Part shown: positions 60,955-64,000 of the stretch, one piece after another | Layout: every line of letters begins with the position of its first letter | How positions within the stretch are numbered: position 1 is the stretch's first letter | From: Tetrapisispora phaffii CBS 4417 | Taxonomy: Eukaryota; Ascomycota; Saccharomycetes; Saccharomycetales; Saccharomycetaceae | NCBI RefSeq assembly: GCF_000236905.1 | Contig: NC_016534.1 | Span: 349,380-413,379, forward strand | DNA: 64,000 bases | Direction: 5' to 3' | Translations under genes and position numbers: made by a program | Notes under the pieces: model-generated | What the model was told of the DNA's origin: nothing | Seen by the model: only the letters and a program-made list of their open reading frames with translations | Database searches by the model: none

Positions 60955-62643
60955 CTAATCAGTAAACTTAGATTTACTACGTAATGTTGCACCATATTTG
61001 TAAAGCAAAAATGGTATCACACTCATAACGATAGAAATAAAACCTAATAATGACGAACCCCAACCAACTGGATATTTCTCGCTTCCCAAGTTATTGTACA
61101 TGGCTTGTCCGAATAATGGGAATGCACATGCAAAACCTGCACGTGCTAAACCATTACCAGCAAAGACGGAGGCAACGTGATCAGGGAAACTGAGGGCCAT
61201 GTAAGCGAAAGTACTTTGGAATAAACCAAATGAGTTGATCACAAATAAAACTTCAGCAAAAATTGGTAAAATCCAATGAATACCAGCGGTCCAGCCGAAA
61301 ATAAATAACGCAGCTGGTAAAAAGAAAGCAACAATCATAGTCATCACCAAGAAATCTTCTGGAACAAAAGTTTGATTTTGCATTTTTGGAGCAATATATT
61401 TGGCTAGAAATATAATGTAAAATGGATAGATAATCACACAACCAACCTGGAACCCAAGGAAAGCTAACCCACTTTCGATTAATGTAAAATTGTAGATACC
61501 ACCGAACACTAATGGGAAAGCTTCAAAAAATAAATAGAAAATACCATAAATTAAAGCAATGTATGCATCAATAGCTGCAATAATAGGTTCCCTCATAATT
61601 ATTTTGATTGGCTTGTAAACAGCAGTTAAAAGGAAGGCACCTAATTCTAATTTTTTCTCTTTCTCTGCGCTTGCAGTGGACCATCTGTCATCTCCAGTTT
61701 GCTTCCTTAATCTTCTTGCACGACGATACAAAATATTGCCATGATGAGTTTCCGGCATGAATAGCATTAGTAAAACTAATGTGAATGCACATAGCCATAA
61801 TAGAAACCAAAAGATCCATCTCCAGTCTTCAGCAACAACCATGGCAGCACCCAATAATGGAGCTAACACTGGTGCAGAAATTGCACCAACTGCCCATAAA
61901 CCTAAGAACAATGGGACAACCTCTGGGGCCAATATATCAGAAATAGAAGCACCACCGGTGCTCAGGGATGGCGAACAGAACACCCCGCTAAGAAAACGTA
62001 AAACTACTAGACCACCGAAATTATGCACAGTAGCGCATCCGATTTGTAGAATAGTGAAAATGAATAAAGTGACTGTGTACAAGTGCTGACGACCTAGTAA
62101 TGAAAATTCAGATAGAGGTGAGAATATTAATGGACCTAAACCATATCCTAGAACGTATAATGATAAATTTAATGTAGCTACAACATGCCCTACACCGAAC
62201 TCACTTTGGATTTGCAATTGACCCGGTGTGTAAATTGACGAACCCATATATGTCACACTTGTTAATAACATAATTTGTAGAAGAATAGCACCTCTTTTCT
62301 TTTTAGACCAGTTAACTGGGAAATCAGGATCACTTGGATCATCCCATTCTAATAGAAATGGGTTTCTTTCTTCCACGGTTTTTTGTTTTTGTGATTCTTG
62401 ATCTGCTGAACCCGCTTCAATATCGACTATTGGTTTCTCTGCGTTATTTAACGACTCAAAATCTGAGCTAACTTGGAAAGATTCTTGTACATCATTTTCC
62501 TTTTTAGTTTCCACTGAACAATCTGATGGGTTCACTCTTTGTTCAACAGCATTAATATCTGGAATCTCTTCTTCAATCGTTACCAAATTGAAATATTCCA
62601 AGACATCAACAGCAAACGTGTTTTTAAACGACTCCACATACAT
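60955..62643 (-). CDS. FLR1: Multidrug:proton antiporter Flr1
   Basis: Flr1 is a plasma-membrane transporter of the DHA1 major facilitator family that exports fluconazole, benomyl, diazaborine and other drugs. The 562 residues compare with 548 in S. cerevisiae. The N-terminal MYVESFKNTFAVDVLEYFNL matches the family start, followed by an acidic stretch and the DHA1 lead-in NPFLLEWDDPSDPDFPVNWS. About 12 membrane spans run from residue 110 to 550. Motifs include SSIYTPGQLQIQSEFGVG, LNLSLYVLGYGLGPLIFSP (antiporter motif region) and SVFAGNGLARAGFACAFPLFG. In S. cerevisiae FLR1 is YBR008C, so this is another locus out of the YDL/YNL order. Expression there depends on Yap1 and Pdr3. Confidence 0.95.
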   Translation of the reverse strand: MYVESFKNTFAVDVLEYFNLVTIEEEIPDINAVEQRVNPSDCSVETKKENDVQESFQVSSDFESLNNAEKPIVDIEAGSADQESQKQKTVEERNPFLLEWDDPSDPDFPVNWSKKKRGAILLQIMLLTSVTYMGSSIYTPGQLQIQSEFGVGHVVATLNLSLYVLGYGLGPLIFSPLSEFSLLGRQHLYTVTLFIFTILQIGCATVHNFGGLVVLRFLSGVFCSPSLSTGGASISDILAPEVVPLFLGLWAVGAISAPVLAPLLGAAMVVAEDWRWIFWFLLWLCAFTLVLLMLFMPETHHGNILYRRARRLRKQTGDDRWSTASAEKEKKLELGAFLLTAVYKPIKIIMREPIIAAIDAYIALIYGIFYLFFEAFPLVFGGIYNFTLIESGLAFLGFQVGCVIIYPFYIIFLAKYIAPKMQNQTFVPEDFLVMTMIVAFFLPAALFIFGWTAGIHWILPIFAEVLFVINSFGLFQSTFAYMALSFPDHVASVFAGNGLARAGFACAFPLFGQAMYNNLGSEKYPVGWGSSLLGFISIVMSVIPFLLYKYGATLRSKSKFTD

Positions 62644-64000
62644 TTCAAATCTTAATTTGAATTGAGGTTCTGTGTTGTTTTGTATTAAAAGTATTATTGT
62701 GTTATTTTATTTATGAGTAAAATGATAACTTGAGAGATAGAAGTTTAATGCAGATCATCTTATGAGTTCACCCAGTTTATATACTTTGGAAAAAATTATT
62801 TCTTGATCAAATTTTCATAGCTGATGTTTGTTTCCCCTGGGTTAATAGAAAAACATTTCCAACTTAAATATCCACGTCACTACATATAGTATTAAGTGCT
62901 ATAATATATTTTCTGTCACTATGTTTCACCATAATGTTGAAGACAGATTTATAAAAAATTTGATTATTAATTAAAAAATTTTAAAGTTTTAATTTTCACA
63001 TTCTGTCTACAATATAATGTGTTTCAGTTTATTGCAGACAAGTGTTAAAAGATAATAAGAAAAAAAAAAGGAAAAAACCAATCTCCGTTTTTCATTTATT
63101 TTTAATACATTTATCGTCCGAGTGATTACATCCATGGGAAAGGTACTCGGGTATGTACTATGTTTTTGCAGAGACACCATATATTGAACTATCACAAAAG
63201 CCGTAATAAAAATTTTTCAATTGAGAGGGGTTGTCAAATTCGATCGCTGGCAAAAAAAAAATATTTCGAAAAAATATTTCGAAAAAATTCTTCATCCTTG
63301 ATTCTCCGCATAACTACAAGTTAAAAAAGAAAATATAATAAACTCTACTTTTTTATTTTTTACCGCGAAACGTACGTATAAAAATATTTTCGTTAGTTCT
63401 TTTTCGTTTCTTTTTGTTTTTTCTTTTTCTTTTGCTGTGAAGGTGATTGTTATTAATAAGTCTACAAAACTCCGGAATAAACAGACATTATGTTTTTTTT
63501 GCTTCAGAGTTTTTGGTATTTGTAATGAAGATGCCATGTTTTTATTAGGTATTACTAATCACGATGTCAGTTTGCTCTAGTGCCACAGTATACGTGACCA
63601 AGTCAACACTAAATCAGGTATCCAATACTTGTTTTGTTAGCCTAATACTACTCCAAAAAATACAATTAAGTTCAATTTATGGATAACTAACTATGTCTGT
63701 TTCAATTTGAATGTGTGACAGTTAATAATTAACTATTAATATTAACTGTTGTGCAGTGTTATATGATTATTCCCTCACTTAGATGTGGGAACAACTTTCC
63801 GTGGAACAATCTGTTGAGATAGTAATTGTGCGTACTGGGAAGACATACTGCTATTAGTGTTGTTGTAATAGTAGTTTGTACAATCAGTCGAGTTGTAATT
63901 GTTTCTCTTTTTCTATTCCTTATATAAATTATATATGTGACATGATTGATATACGTGCCTTTTTATATATTTATGTCTTGCAGTGAGTAATATTAATTTT
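62644..64000. promoter_or_regulatory. FLR1 upstream region, to the window edge
   Basis: 1.36 kb without a recognised gene. On the minus strand a TATATAAA box (62776-62783) sits 133 bases before the FLR1 start. Farther up are a Yap1-type TTACTAA (63554-63560) and a Pdr1/Pdr3-type TCCGTGGA (63798-63805); the distances, 0.9 and 1.2 kb, are long, so they may serve a gene beyond the right edge. A repeated AAAATATTTCG occurs at about 63258-63285. Confidence 0.45.

Noticed and set aside
1..64000. CRISPR arrays, bacterial operons or viral genes
   Set aside because: The sequence is plainly a yeast chromosome; no regularly spaced repeats or such genes were seen.

Overview
The window is nuclear DNA of a budding yeast of the family Saccharomycetaceae. 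It is AT-rich. Nearly every gene is a single uninterrupted reading frame, and almost all can be matched to named Saccharomyces cerevisiae genes from remembered family sequence. I assign 25 protein-coding genes, one of them frameshifted and one a short paralogue-like copy, plus one spliceosomal RNA gene. No tRNA, CRISPR array or intact transposon was recognised.

The gene order is informative. S. cerevisiae carries two sister regions from the ancient whole-genome duplication, on chromosomes IV (YDL227-YDL240) and XIV (YNL199-YNL242). Here genes from both are interleaved: GCR2-like, SPS19, HO, SSB1, PTP1, OST4, RRG9, PEX17, IES2, RAP1, YPD1, PHO13, ADE12, POP1, U1 snRNA, AIM6, GUD1, SSU72, CNM67/ADY3, JJJ1, URE2, ELA1, the globin YNL234W, LRG1 and ATG2. 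Many ancestral neighbours are missing (for example BRE4, GYP7, MGS1, ALG9, ATG4 and BNI4). This fits one of two duplicated tracks in a post-duplication species that sorted its gene losses independently of Saccharomyces. A Tetrapisispora/Vanderwaltozyma-type yeast is my best guess, with low confidence in the genus. Synteny breaks after ATG2, where two membrane transporters, PTR2 and FLR1, stand in an unusually sparse 10-kb stretch.

Layout: 1-3.1 kb, a short GCR2-like gene and the peroxisomal reductase SPS19. 3.1-7.1 kb, a long regulatory region with three a1/alpha2-type operators and an intact HO endonuclease. 7.3-11.5 kb, the ribosome-associated Hsp70 SSB1, the phosphatase PTP1 and the 42-codon OST4. 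12.2-17.6 kb, RRG9, PEX17, a frameshifted IES2 and RAP1. 17.6-19.8 kb, a GC-elevated intergenic island with a perfect Rap1 site. 19.8-27.9 kb, YPD1, PHO13, ADE12, POP1 and the U1 snRNA. 28-40.7 kb, AIM6, GUD1, SSU72, CNM67/ADY3, JJJ1 and URE2. 41.4-53.2 kb, ELA1, a globin, LRG1 and ATG2. 53.2-64 kb, PTR2 and FLR1, with an inverted repeat pair and a possible gene relic between them.

Most genes are housekeeping genes that are neighbours by ancestry and not by function. Two loose themes appear. Nitrogen: URE2, GUD1 with GATA sites upstream, and PTR2. Mating-type control: HO with its haploid-specific operators. The most checkable observations are the HO operators, the U1 gene, the OST4 micro-gene, the IES2 frameshift, the truncated GCR2 homologue, the CaaX-ended globin and the 57-61 kb inverted repeat.
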